Positions 56,021 through 64,000 of a stretch of DNA of 64,000 nucleotides are shown here, piece after piece (the stretch's first letter is position 1; the number at the start of each line of letters is the position of its first letter). A model generated the notes under the pieces. That model did not search any database, was not told where the DNA came from, and saw only the letters and a list, made by a program, of their open reading frames with translations. The translations under genes and the position numbers were made by a program. The stretch is from Palsa-504 sp963739135 (GTDB lineage: Bacteria > Actinomycetota > Actinomycetes > Streptosporangiales > Streptosporangiaceae). The DNA lies in contig CAVTZG010000021.1 of NCBI GenBank assembly GCA_963739135.1, positions 744,001 to 808,000 of the forward strand, written 5' to 3'.

Positions 56021-56926
56021 CTAGCTAGGGGCGCCAGCTAGCCATGCGGTCTGCATGGCCGGCGTCATTACGTAGGAGCCCGCGTCGAAGTAGAACACGA
56101 CCTGGGCCCCGGCGCGTTCGGCGCCGGAGAGGAGATTCTCCTCCTGGCTGGTGGCATTCCAGTCGCCCGGAGGTATCCCGGTCTCAGACACCATGAACGG
56201 CAGGTCGCCGCTGGCGTTCTCGACGTCCGTGTAGCTGGACGCGAACCGGTTCGACCATGTCGTGCCGGTGTTGGCGTAGTAGCCGTCAAGCCCCACCATG
56301 CCCACGTTTGCGACGGTGTAGCCGCCGCTCGACCAGTAATTGGCGACGGCCGAGCCGCCCTGCTCGATGTTCGGTGCCCAGACCCAGGTAATGAGGCTCT
56401 GGGCGGCGGCGTTCTGGTCGATTACGCCGGTGACGTGGTTCCACGCCTGGATCCATTCGGATTCTTGCTGGGCCTGACTCGTGAACTGGGAGTTACCCGA
56501 CCAGTCCCACGGGTACCACGACCCGTTCTGCTCGTGGTCGAACGTCAGGTAAACCTCGCGGTCCAGCGACGCGATGGAGCTGGCGAAATTGATCAGATAC
56601 GTGTCCGAGTCGCCGGCGATGACCGACGGCAAGCTCACGGAGGTGCTCGAGTTGCAGGGGTTACCGCAGGTCTGCAGCTCAAGGAACGGCGTGACCGAAC
56701 TCGGCAGCGCGCTGACCTCGGACGACTGGACCCCTTCATTCCAGCCGTAGTACTGGATCGCACCCGCATATTCCGAAGACGTGCCGATCGTGTAGTTCAG
56801 GTTGTTAGCGCTCTGGTACAGCCCATACGGCTGCGTTGAAGCGGCCATCGCGCCCGGGATACTCAGCCCGAAGCAAGCCACCGCAGCGGCCAGCGCCACC
56901 AGGACGCTCGTGCGTCGTAGCACCAC
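56021..56926 (-). CDS. Secreted glycoside hydrolase, GH26-like
   Basis: 301 residues from a GTG at 56926 with GGGAGGGGGG upstream (an in-frame ATG at 56980 is less likely). Signal peptide RRTSVLVALAAAVACFGLSI then PGAMAAS. The catalytic acid region is YLTFDHEQNGSWYPWDWSGN and the nucleophile region LPFMVSETGIPPGDWNATSQ, with ITWVWAPN and GMVGLDGYY between. The arrangement fits GH26 (beta-mannanase/endoglucanase clan A). The substrate is a plant or microbial polysaccharide, not further defined. Single gene. Confidence 0.78.
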   Translation of the reverse strand: MVLRRTSVLVALAAAVACFGLSIPGAMAASTQPYGLYQSANNLNYTIGTSSEYAGAIQYYGWNEGVQSSEVSALPSSVTPFLELQTCGNPCNSSTSVSLPSVIAGDSDTYLINFASSIASLDREVYLTFDHEQNGSWYPWDWSGNSQFTSQAQQESEWIQAWNHVTGVIDQNAAAQSLITWVWAPNIEQGGSAVANYWSSGGYTVANVGMVGLDGYYANTGTTWSNRFASSYTDVENASGDLPFMVSETGIPPGDWNATSQEENLLSGAERAGAQVVFYFDAGSYVMTPAMQTAWLAGAPS

Positions 56927-57077
56927 GATTACGTTCCCCCCTCCCTGCCGCAGGGTACCGATATATTGAGCGTTTTTCATCCTCTGATTTCGTGGGTCTG
57001 GAGAACGTGGATGGCCTTGGCCAGCTGCCCGTCGCGGCAGGGGCAGCAGCGCGGACGACGTGATCAGTGCGACCCGG

Positions 57078-57938
57078 TCAGACGAACAGCGGCTCGGCCG
57101 CCGTCCGGGCGGCCAGCGCGCTCATCGCCGCGTCGTTTGGCGCCCCGGTGAACCGGCTGGCTGCGTCAAGCACTTTCGGGAGCAAGTCCACGTCCCCCAC
57201 ACTGCAGAGGAACACCCCGGGGCGGCTCAGTGCCCACCACACGGACAGATCGATGTCGTCCTGCTGCTCGAGCGGCTCGTACCAGGTCGCCCGGGTGTGC
57301 GGTCGGCCCGCCCAGGGGCGCAGCGCGATCGACTTGATCGTCTGCACCGCGACGTGCCGCTCGCGGCAGGTCTCGTACAGGGCGTTGAAGTTGTCGGCGT
57401 AGTACGGGTTCTGCATGGTGACGAAGTTGTACGGGAGCAGCACCGAGTCGAAGCCGAACCGCTCGAGGCTGCGGCGGTGCGTCGCGGCGATCTGGCTGCC
57501 GTGGCCGGTCACCCCGATCCAGCGGACGAGACCCTGCTCCCGGGCTTCAATGGCGGCCTCGAGCGCCCCGCCAGGACTCAGGGCGATGTCCCACTCGATC
57601 GGATCGGCCAGGGAGTGCAGCTGCCAGAGGTCGACGTGGTCGACGCCCATCCGGTCCAGGGACCGGTGCAGTTCCTCGCGGGCCCCGGCCGCGGTGCGCT
57701 CGTCGCCCTTGGTGGCCAGGAAGAACCGGCCCGGTTCGCCCTGCAGCCACGGCCGGATGCGCACCTCCGCCTCGCCGTAGTCAGAGGCCATGTCCAGATG
57801 GTTCACCCCGTGGGCGAGCAGGAGATCCAGGGTCTCGTCCGCGACCCGCTGGGAGACCTGCCCGAGAGCCGCCCCGCCGAAGATCACCCGGCTGCTCTGG
57901 TGGCCGGTGCGGCCGAACTCTGCCTGTTCGATGGGCAC
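57078..57938 (-). CDS. Aldo/keto reductase (putative oxidoreductase YdbC/Tas-like)
   Basis: 286 residues from a GTG at 57938 with GGGAGG five bases upstream. Family features are AEFGRTGHQSSRVIFGGAAL, the active-site Asp-Tyr in NHLDMASDYGEAEVRIRPWL, Lys in FFLATKGDER and His in VDLWQLHSLADP. QTIKSIALRPWAGR and SVGDVDLLPKVLDAA are in the cofactor part. The subgroup has a C-terminal part that differs from standard AKRs and sometimes carries Cys clusters; none is seen here. Divergent from larE. Confidence 0.87.
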   Translation of the reverse strand: MPIEQAEFGRTGHQSSRVIFGGAALGQVSQRVADETLDLLLAHGVNHLDMASDYGEAEVRIRPWLQGEPGRFFLATKGDERTAAGAREELHRSLDRMGVDHVDLWQLHSLADPIEWDIALSPGGALEAAIEAREQGLVRWIGVTGHGSQIAATHRRSLERFGFDSVLLPYNFVTMQNPYYADNFNALYETCRERHVAVQTIKSIALRPWAGRPHTRATWYEPLEQQDDIDLSVWWALSRPGVFLCSVGDVDLLPKVLDAASRFTGAPNDAAMSALAARTAAEPLFV

Positions 57939-58054
57939 GAGACCTCCCGCAGTGCCGAAAGCTGAATCTGAGAGTACAGCGGATCGCGGCGGCAGGTCAG
58001 CGCAACCGCGCCGAGCGTATAGTCCGAATCCTAGTGACATGAGAAGGGAACGTC

Positions 58055-58885
58055 GTGCCTGACGAGCTTGACGCGCTGGCCGGCCAGCTGACCGAGCGTG
58101 TGGCCGGATTGGGCAGCGCGCTGATCGCGTTCTCCGGCGGGGTGGACTCCTCTCTGGTCGCGGCGCTGGCCGCCCGGGCGCTCGGGGAACAAGCCCTCGC
58201 CGTCACCGCCGTCTCGCCGGCCCTCGCGTCCGGGGAGCTGGACGGCGCCCGGTCGGTGGCCCGGGCCGTGGGCGTCCGGCATGAGCTGATCAGCACGGCC
58301 GAGCTGGAGCGCGACGACTACCGGCGCAACGACCGTTTCCGCTGCTACTACTGCAAATCCGAGTTGTACGAACGGCTGGGCGCGCTGGCCCGGCGCCGCG
58401 GATTCGCCGCCGTGCTGTCCGGCGCCAACGCCGACGACACGGGTGACTGGCGGCCCGGGCTGCGCGCGGCGGCCGAGCACGGCGTCCGGCATCCCCTGCT
58501 GGAGGCGACCGTGGGGAAGGACCAGGTTCGGGCGCTGGCGCAGCACCTGGGGGTTCCGAGCGCGGACAAGCCGGCGTCGCCCTGCCTGGCCTCGCGGCTG
58601 CCTTACGGCACCCCGGTCAGCGCCGATGTGCTGTCGCAGGTCGACCGGGCCGAGCAGAGCCTGAAGCAGCGCGGCTACCGCGAACTGCGGGTGCGGCATT
58701 TCGGTGATCTGGGCCGGGTGCAGCTCGGCGCGGCGGACCTGCCGCGGGCGGCGGATCCGGTCGAGCATGCGGCGGTGCTGGCCTGCGTCCGGGCGGCTGG
58801 ATATCGGCGCGCGGAGATCGACGAGCGGCCGTTGCGGTCCGGTTCGCTGAACCTCGACATCACGCCGGTCAGCCGTGCCGGCTGA
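58055..58885 (+). CDS. larE: LarE: ATP-dependent sulfur transferase of nickel-pincer cofactor synthesis
   Basis: 276 residues from a GTG at 58055 (GAGAAGGGAACGTC upstream). PP-loop SGGVDSSLVAALAAR (27-33 core) binds ATP. RFRCYYCKSELYERL holds Cys97/Cys100 and DKPASPCLASRLPYGTPV holds Cys177, at the place of the sacrificial Cys176 of the Lactiplantibacillus enzyme. Three Cys instead of one suggests the [4Fe-4S]-using type described for Thermotoga. LarE adds sulfur to pyridinium-3,5-biscarboxylate mononucleotide. Overlaps larB by 11 bases; larA is not in the window. Confidence 0.93.
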   Translation: MPDELDALAGQLTERVAGLGSALIAFSGGVDSSLVAALAARALGEQALAVTAVSPALASGELDGARSVARAVGVRHELISTAELERDDYRRNDRFRCYYCKSELYERLGALARRRGFAAVLSGANADDTGDWRPGLRAAAEHGVRHPLLEATVGKDQVRALAQHLGVPSADKPASPCLASRLPYGTPVSADVLSQVDRAEQSLKQRGYRELRVRHFGDLGRVQLGAADLPRAADPVEHAAVLACVRAAGYRRAEIDERPLRSGSLNLDITPVSRAG

Positions 58886-59660
58886 GGGTCCCGGTATGCC
58901 TGGGGCACCCGGCGTGCCGACCAAAGCAGCCGGCATGCCGAACGGGGGGACGCCCGGTGCGCCGCCCGGAACGGAGGCCGGGGCGGCGGGCGTCCCGCTG
59001 GGCGGGTTCGCCCTGCTGGACGTAGATCGCCGGCGGCGGACCGGCGTCCCGGAAGTGGTTTTCGGCGAAGGCAAGACGTCCGAGCAGGTCTTCGCGCTTC
59101 TGGCCGAGTTGCGGGCCCGCGACCCGGAGGCACCGGCCCTGGCCACGCGCTGCCCCGCCGGCGTCCTGGACGGGGCGGCCATCCGTTTCCCTGACGATGC
59201 CGTACACGCCGATCACGTGGCCGGGACGGTCGCCGTCGGGGCCCTGCCGCCCGCGCGCGGCAACGTGCTGGTCGTGACGGCCGGCACCACGGACCTGAAA
59301 GTGGCCCGGGAATGTGCCGCGACGCTGGCCGTGCTGGGCGTCCGCGCGGATGTCCTCGCCGACGTGGGCGTGGCCGGGCTCGGGCGGCTGCTGTCCCGGC
59401 TAGACGGCCTGCGCGCCGCCGAGTGCGTGGTGGTCGTGGCCGGGATGGACGGTGCCCTGCCGAGTGTGGTCGCCGGACTGGTCAGCGCGCCGGTGATCGG
59501 CGTGCCAACCAGTGTCGGCTACGGCGTCGCAGCGGGCGGCCTGGCCGCAGCGGCCAGCATGCTCGCCTCTTGCAGCCCGGGCCTGGTCGTCGTCAACATC
59601 GACAACGGGTTCGGGGCGGCCGCGCACGCCGCCAAGATCATCCGTGCGGTCCACCGGTGA
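58875..59660 (+). CDS. larB: LarB: NaAD carboxylase/hydrolase of nickel-pincer cofactor synthesis
   Basis: 261 residues. The first ~45 are a Gly/Pro/Ala-rich leader (GMPGAPGVPTKAAGMPNGGT) not found in typical LarB. The AIR-carboxylase-like (PurE-related) domain follows: VVFGEGKTSEQVFALLAELR, NVLVVTAGTTDLKVARECAA, VVVVAGMDGALPSVVAGLVS, APVIGVPTSVGYGV and NIDNGFGAAAHAAKI. LarB carboxylates nicotinic acid adenine dinucleotide and splits it to the mononucleotide that LarE uses. It overlaps larC by 4 bases (GTGA). Confidence 0.93.
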   Translation: MPAEGPGMPGAPGVPTKAAGMPNGGTPGAPPGTEAGAAGVPLGGFALLDVDRRRRTGVPEVVFGEGKTSEQVFALLAELRARDPEAPALATRCPAGVLDGAAIRFPDDAVHADHVAGTVAVGALPPARGNVLVVTAGTTDLKVARECAATLAVLGVRADVLADVGVAGLGRLLSRLDGLRAAECVVVVAGMDGALPSVVAGLVSAPVIGVPTSVGYGVAAGGLAAAASMLASCSPGLVVVNIDNGFGAAAHAAKIIRAVHR

Positions 59661-60903
59661 CGGACCGGCCGGGTGCCGCCTACATCGACGCGACCGCGGG
59701 CGTGGCCGGCGACATGCTGCTTGCCGCCCTGCTCGATGCGGGCGCCGATGTGGAGCGGGTGCGCGGAGCCATTGCCTCACTCGGCGTGCCCGGTCTCGGG
59801 CTGCGGACCGAGGCCGCCCGCCGGGGCGGCCTCGCGTGCCTGCGGGCCGTGATCACCACGCCGGCGGCGACCGACCGCCAACGCCACCTCGCCGACGTGC
59901 TCGCGCACGTCGGCGCCAGCGACCTCCGCCCGGCCGGGAAGGATCTCGCCACCCGGGTCTTCCGGCTGCTGGCCGAGGCGGAGGGGGCGGTGCACGGCGA
60001 GCCACCCGAAGACGTGCACTTCCACGAGGTGGGCGCGTTCGACTCACTGGCCGACGTGGTGGGATCGGCGGCCGCACTGGAGGATCTCGGGCTGCTGCGG
60101 CCCGGCGCGGTGGTTTGCTGCTCGGCCCTGGCCGCCGGAAGCGGATTCGTCACCAGCCGGCACGGCCGCCTTCCGGTGCCGGCTCCGCCGTCCTCCGTAT
60201 CGCCGCCGCGGCCGGCCTGGACCTGGCCAGCGGCGACCTGACCGGTGAGCGCACCACCCCGACCGGTGCGTCCCTGCTCGCGGCGGCGGCCACACCGGGC
60301 GGCTTTCCCGCCATGACGGTACGCGCGGTGGGCACCGGCGCCGGTGGCCGCGACACCCCGGACCGGCCCAACATCACCCGGGTGGTCATTGGGACGTCCG
60401 CCGCGGAGCGGGACCTGCGCGAGGGCGACGTGACCGTCGTCGAGAGCACAGTCGATGACCTCGACCCCCGGCTGTGGCCTTCGGTCCTTCAGGCGGTGCG
60501 GGCGGCCGGCGCCTGGGACTGCTGGTGTACCCCGATCGTCGGCCGGCACGGCCGCCCGGGGCAGGTCCTCACCGCCCTGTGCGCTGAACCGGTCCATCGC
60601 GCCGTGGCCGCCGCGATTTTCGCCCACACCGGGACGCTCGGCGTCCGCTGGTCCCGGGTGAACCGGCTGACCGCCTCCCGGATGTCGGTGAAGGTGGAAG
60701 TGGGACCGCCGGGCAGCAGCCAGGTCGTTACGGTCAAGGTGGCCGCCACCACAGATGGCCTCGCGGGCTTCGGAACGGCCACGGCAGAGTTGGCCGAGGC
60801 GGAAGCCGCCGCCCGGGCCCTGGGCTGGCCGGTGCGAGCCGTCTGCGAGGCCGCCATCGCGCAGTACCGCGCCCAGGCAGCAGTCCCACGGTTACACCGC
60901 TAA
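59657..60903 (+). CDS. larC: LarC: nickel insertion protein, split over two frames (larC1/larC2)
   Basis: The first frame (59657-60241) gives VTDRPGAAYIDATAGVAGDM then HFHEVGAFDSLADVVGSAAA and HGRLPVPAP. The remainder continues one base back (-1) as AVLRIAAAAGLDLASGDLTG, ERTTPTGASLLAAAATPGGF, VESTVDDLDPRLWPSVLQAV and VKVEVGPPG to the stop at 60903. The join lies at about 60185-60188 in GCTCCGCCGTCC. In Lactiplantibacillus larC is read by a programmed frameshift between larC1 and larC2, at a different place as far as I recall. Here a recoding site, a one-base deletion or a sequence error are all possible. LarC inserts nickel using CTP. Confidence 0.85.
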
Positions 60904-60935
60904 GAGCACGATCTCCCGAATTGCTCCCAATACGG

Positions 60936-61036
60936 CGACAGCTCCCATCCGCAGCGTGGGATGAGTGCTGTCCGTTGAGCCTCTGACCTGGACTTATATC
61001 TGTGGGCGATACTGGGATCGAACCAGTGACCTCTCG
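60936..61036 (-). other. tRNA-Val 3' fragment with flank: right att-like repeat
   Basis: Same block, same orientation, as 41935-42035: hairpin CTCCCATCC/GGGATGAG, then CCTCTGACCTGG, then GGGCGATACTGGGATCGAAC plus CAGTGACCT. Only the T-arm and acceptor 3' strand of the tRNA remain; the anticodon part is degenerate (CGATTACAAGCG on the minus strand). It lies 33 bases after the larC stop. No intact tRNA-Val is in the window. Confidence 0.75.
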
Positions 61037-61144
61037 CTTGTAATCGTAGTTCTGTCAGTTGGTAACCAGGGCGTATCCGGTGGGAGACCTGCGGAAACAT
61101 GTGCCTCAAGGTACGCGCAAGTCCGCTAGTATTCGCGGTGATTG

Positions 61145-61919
61145 TCACTCAGTTAGCTGCTGAAAAAGAACAGCCCCGGTGACGGCTGTGAGCATCTCGC
61201 CGCATTTGCTGATCGGGGCGCGGTAGCGGCCTCCTTCTTCAGAGAGCATCCGCCAGGTCTTGGCGCTGGCCACGGCGCGTTCGGCAGCGGCGCGGATGCT
61301 GCTGAGCCCGTTGTTGAAAGCCGCCTGGTCCGCGTGCAAGTGCCCGCCGGGCGGGGTTCGGTACGGGACGATGGTGATTCCATCCACGCCCAGGTAGCCC
61401 AGGTCGGCAGCGGCGGGGATGCCGGCCAGCAGGTCTTTGAGTCTGGAGGCGGCGAAGACGCGGGCGTCGTGCCGGGCGCCGTGCACCGGGTCCGGGCCGA
61501 TGGCCGCGACGCGGCCGCTGAGCGTGGCGGCGATCTGCAGGTTCATGCCGGGGTAGCCGGCCTTGCCGGAGAACAGGCCCGGGGATCGCCGCCCGGTCCC
61601 AGGTGGGCGCGATGGTCCCGTCCACCAGGGTGGTGCCGCCGCCCAGGATCTGGCGCGGGTCCGGCACGCAGCCGGCGAGCACGTGGCCGATGACGGGGCG
61701 GAGCAGATCCCACCGCCGGGACACCATGGCCTGCGAGCAGCCGAAGATGTCCCCGGCCACTTCCTGGGTGATGTTCGCGCGCATCAAGGTCACCACCATC
61801 GCCACCGACTTGTACAGGCCGATCACCGCGGGGCCGCCGCCCGGCCTGACCACGTCCCCGATGGCGGCCGCGGCACGCGCGGCCAACTCGGTCAGTTGCC
61901 CTTGGCGCAGCCCCGTCAT
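61145..61919 (-). CDS. IS5-family transposase, two overlapping frames
   Basis: From ATG 61919 the first frame has the HTH part (GLYKSVAMVVTLMRANITQE, VAGDIFGCSQAMVSRRWDLL) and the first catalytic Asp in TTLVDGTIAPTWDR. The second frame, reached by a +1 shift near the CCCCGGG run at 61578-61584, gives LFSGKAGYPGMNLQIAATLS, GARHDARVFAASRLKDLLAG, the second Asp in ADLGYLGVDG and Glu in AAAERAVASAKTWRMLSEEG. Many IS5 members make their transposase by frameshifting; alternatively the gene is broken. Confidence 0.7.
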
Positions 61920-61979
61920 AGCCTCACGCCGCAACGGCTTCTCCCTGGGGTATCCCGCATGTGACAGCACGGGATTCAA
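61145..61979 (-). mobile_element. IS5-family insertion sequence (ends not resolved)
   Basis: The region holds a two-frame IS5-like transposase gene. I could not identify convincing terminal inverted repeats; the bounds given are those of the reading frames. It lies directly right of the att-like repeat and abuts a truncated IS4-type gene. Confidence 0.65.
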
Positions 61980-62049
61980 GAGAGAAGCCGTTCTGATCTC
62001 GAGCCTGACACGCCGGCAGATGCTAAAGGAAAATCTGTTGTCAGCAGCA

Positions 62050-63190
62050 GCCAGTGGTTACGGCTTCCGGGCCCCCCAGCCAGGGCGTTCGCGATGCCGG
62101 GCCTGCCGGTGAAACCGGGCACGGTCACGCCGTCCGGGCCGGCGCTGTCCAAGGCCCGGGTCCTGCTCGGGGAGCAGGCGATGCGGCGCATCTTCGAGAT
62201 CGACGCCGCTCGCAGCGACGCGGACCTGGGCGCCGGCGCGGCCTGGCACGAGATGGAAACCACCGCGATCGACGGCACCACCATCGAGCTGTTCAGCAAC
62301 GATGAGCTGGCCGGGGCGTTCGGGGTGCCGTCCGGGGGGACCAAGCCGAAGCTGCGGATAGCGGCGCACGTGCGCACCGCGTCCCGCCGCTGGATCGCCG
62401 CCGCGATCGGCGGCTACCACGACGGGGAGAACCCGCTGGCTGATGAGCTGGAGGACTCGTTCACCGCCGGGATCCTCAACCTGGCCGACCGCGGGTTCTT
62501 CTCCATGGACCGGTGGCTGCGCTTCTCCGCGCGCGGCGCTCATCTCGTGTGGCGGGTCAAGAACGGCGCGAAGTCCGTCCCGTTCAAGACCATCAAGCCC
62601 CTGCCTGACGGGTCGGAGCTGGTGCTGCTGCGCGAATCGGGCTCCATGCTCGGCAAGCGGCGCCGCGACGCCGGGGACAAGACCCTGACCCGGCTCCCGG
62701 ACACCGCCGCCCGGCTGGTCAGCTTCACCGTCACCGCCCGCACCGCCCGCCGCGTCAAGACCAGCGTGATCAAGGTGCTCACCACCCTGCTGGACCCGGA
62801 GCAGTTCCCGGCCCGCCAGATCGCCGCCTTGTATGCCGAGCGGTGGCAGATCGAGATCGCGTACCTGCACCTGAAGAAGACCGTCAAGGGCACCGGCCGG
62901 GTGCTGCGCGGCCGGTCAGTCACCCTGGCGCGGCAGGAAGCCTGGGCGCTGCTGCTCGTGCACAACATGACCGCCACGCTCGCCGCCCGCGCCGCCGGGC
63001 AGGCCAGCCTCGACCCGGACCTGCTCCCGTTCACCGCAGTCTTGTCACTGATCCGCGCCAATATCACGGCGGATACCTGCTGCCCGGCTTCCGGGCACTT
63101 GATGGGATGACGACCAGGGAACCGCTGCAGCGCCTTGTGGCCGGCCTTGGGCGCAGCGCGGCGGAGCTGCTGGCACTTATCATCTTGTCG
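62050..63190 (+). mobile_element. Truncated IS4-family element
   Basis: The transposase reading frame is open upstream of its ATG to about 62045, where family homology stops, and its N-terminal domain is missing. The right end lies near 63150-63190. Probably a remnant truncated on the left by whatever placed the IS5 element. Confidence 0.55.
62094..63110 (+). pseudogene. IS4-family transposase lacking its N-terminal domain
   Basis: 338 residues readable from ATG 62094, and in frame further upstream (WLRLPGPPARAFA). The catalytic core is present: MRRIFEIDAARSDADLGAGA, TTAIDGTTIELFSNDE with the first Asp, NLADRGFFSMDRWLRFSARG with the second Asp and LYAERWQIEIAYLHLKKTVK with the Glu (YREK-like motif). 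Intact IS4 actinomycete transposases have ~100 more residues at the N-terminus. Confidence 0.72.
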
Positions 63191-63726
63191 TGAGCACCCG
63201 GCTTGAGACAGCACGCCTGGTCATCCGCACCTTCGAGGCCCGCGACGCCGGCCCATGGCTCGCGATGATCAGTGACCCCGAGGTCCGCCGGTTCCTCCCC
63301 GCGGGACCACCCCCGACGATGGAGCTGATCCAGCGCGTCATCGGCGAGCGTCAGGCGATGGAACGCCAGCTTGGCCATACGATGTGGGCCGTCGAGGACA
63401 AGATGACGGGCATGTTCATCGGGCAATGCGGCCTCCGTCCGGTCGACGAGGGAGCAGGGCCAGAAATCGACCTGGCCTACCACTACACCAGTGCCTCCTG
63501 GAACAAGGGATACGCCGCCGAGGCGGCGATCGCCGTGCTGGCCCACGGCCTCGGCCCGGTCGGCCTTGACCGCATCATGGCCGTCACCTTGCCCGAGAAC
63601 ATCGGCTCGTGGCGGGTCATGGAGAAGGCAGGAATGCGCTACGAGGGGCTCGTCAACTACTACGGCATGGAAGGCCTGAAGAAGTACGTCGCCATGCGGC
63701 AATGGTGGAGACCACCCACCGCCTAG
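63190..63726 (+). CDS. GNAT family N-acetyltransferase (RimJ/RimL-like)
   Basis: 178 residues from a GTG at 63190. LETARLVIRTFEARDAGPWL is the RimJ-type N-terminus. The acetyl-CoA pyrophosphate loop region is SASWNKGYAAEAAIAVLAHG and the C-terminal part is VTLPENIGSWRVMEKAGMRY then EGLVNYYG. It acetylates an amine of unknown nature (protein N-terminus or small molecule). It begins directly after the IS4 remnant, so its promoter may have been replaced by IS sequence. Confidence 0.9.
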   Translation: MSTRLETARLVIRTFEARDAGPWLAMISDPEVRRFLPAGPPPTMELIQRVIGERQAMERQLGHTMWAVEDKMTGMFIGQCGLRPVDEGAGPEIDLAYHYTSASWNKGYAAEAAIAVLAHGLGPVGLDRIMAVTLPENIGSWRVMEKAGMRYEGLVNYYGMEGLKKYVAMRQWWRPPTA

Positions 63727-63748
63727 CGAGAGCCGAGGAGGCGAAGCG

Positions 63749-64000
63749 ACGAAGACCCGGACGGCATTTACCGACCTGGCCGGTTGCGCGCTCCCCATTC
63801 AGCTCGCCGCGATGGGCGGGGTGGGGACGCCGGAGCTGGCGGCGGCTGTCGCCGGAGCCGGTGGCCTCGGTATGGTGCCGATGGGCGTGGAGCCGCCCGG
63901 CACCGGTGTAGTGGGCCAGAACTTTGTCGTGGCGTTGAACTCGGGCCTCGGCATGTTCTCCGAAGCTGCCGGTAAGGCGAGCCGGTCATGGGACCGTCAG
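63749..64000 (+). CDS. Nitronate monooxygenase-like FMN enzyme, N-terminal part, apparent ACG start
   Basis: After AGGAGG the frame reads TKTRTAFTDLAGCALPIQLA, AMGGVGTPELAAAVAGAGGL and GMVPMGVEPPGTGVVGQNFV, matching the N-terminus of nitronate monooxygenase / 2-nitropropane dioxygenase proteins (FMN-binding PIQLAxMGGVGTPELAAAV). The codon where ATG is expected is ACG (63749). The part after QNFVVAL is less family-like. The gene runs off the right edge. It may be a decaying gene or use a rare start codon. Confidence 0.6.

Noticed and set aside
60990..61060. Functional tRNA at the right repeat (sequence CTTGTAATC suggests tRNA-Thr on the plus strand)
   Set aside because: The T-arm is on the minus strand, opposite to the CTTGTAATC reading, so no complete tRNA can be folded.
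61150..62055. Terminal inverted repeats of the IS5 element (GCTGCTGA near 61157 and its complement near 62044)
   Set aside because: The left copy falls inside the transposase coding sequence, so it cannot be the element end.

Overview
The window is chromosomal DNA of a high-GC actinomycete. Codons are strongly G/C-ending and GTG/TTG starts are common. The gene set is typical of filamentous Actinobacteria: a SARP/BTAD regulator, an F420-type luciferase-like oxidoreductase, a GAF-ANTAR protein, an anti-sigma antagonist, a LytR-CpsA-Psr protein, a BlaI/M56 pair, ECF sigma factors and a LAL-type LuxR regulator. I cannot name the genus from the sequence alone.

Layout. 0-7.9 kb: an AbrB-type antitoxin cut by the left edge, a PadR regulator with a membrane-anchored WD40 protein, and a methyltransferase / enoyl-CoA-hydratase-like / hot-dog operon divergent from a SARP-alpha/beta-hydrolase fusion. 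7.9-11.2 kb: a decayed plasmid-type relaxase, tandem repeats, an FAD oxidoreductase, and an internally deleted blaI-M56 locus. 11.2-29 kb: mostly ordinary metabolism and housekeeping (sarcosine-oxidase-like enzyme, MarR, homogentisate dioxygenase, erythronate-dehydrogenase-like enzyme, aldo/keto reductase, Nudix, HAD, LCP, DinG, mannitol dehydrogenase), interrupted by short tandem repeats. 29.4-31.4 kb: an intact-looking ISAzo13-type insertion sequence. 31.6-41.5 kb: a LuxR/MalT-like regulator, an oxidoreductase plus zwf, a poxB-like pyruvate oxidase and a ClC chloride channel with an 18-bp minisatellite. 42-61 kb: a segment bounded by two direct repeats that carry the 3' part of a tRNA-Val gene and its downstream hairpin. 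It holds a scrapyard of gene tails and an integrase remnant, then PPK2, a flippase/hydrolase/DUF929 reading frame, an FtsH-like protease, an M56-BlaI pair, an ECF sigma factor, a secreted GH26-like protein and the nickel-pincer cofactor genes larE-larB-larC. 61-64 kb: two IS transposase genes, an acetyltransferase and the start of a nitronate-monooxygenase-like gene.

The most coherent system I see is a BlaI regulon. Six 17-bp sites fit the pattern TACTANNACGNNTAGNN. They lie just upstream of blaI-M56, the ECF sigma factor, the YxxxD secreted protein, the DUF929 thiol-disulfide-like protein, the truncated second blaI, and a short reading frame at 9.4 kb. The truncated blaI at 11 kb is fused to the last ~20 codons of an M56 gene, so the 9.4-11.2 kb stretch looks like a second, decayed copy of the same module.

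Other notable points: larC is split over two frames; a long open frame joins three normally separate genes; a G-quadruplex-like in-frame insert sits inside dinG; and at least ten orphan 3' gene ends are scattered through the window. All assignments are from reading the sequence; no database search was possible.
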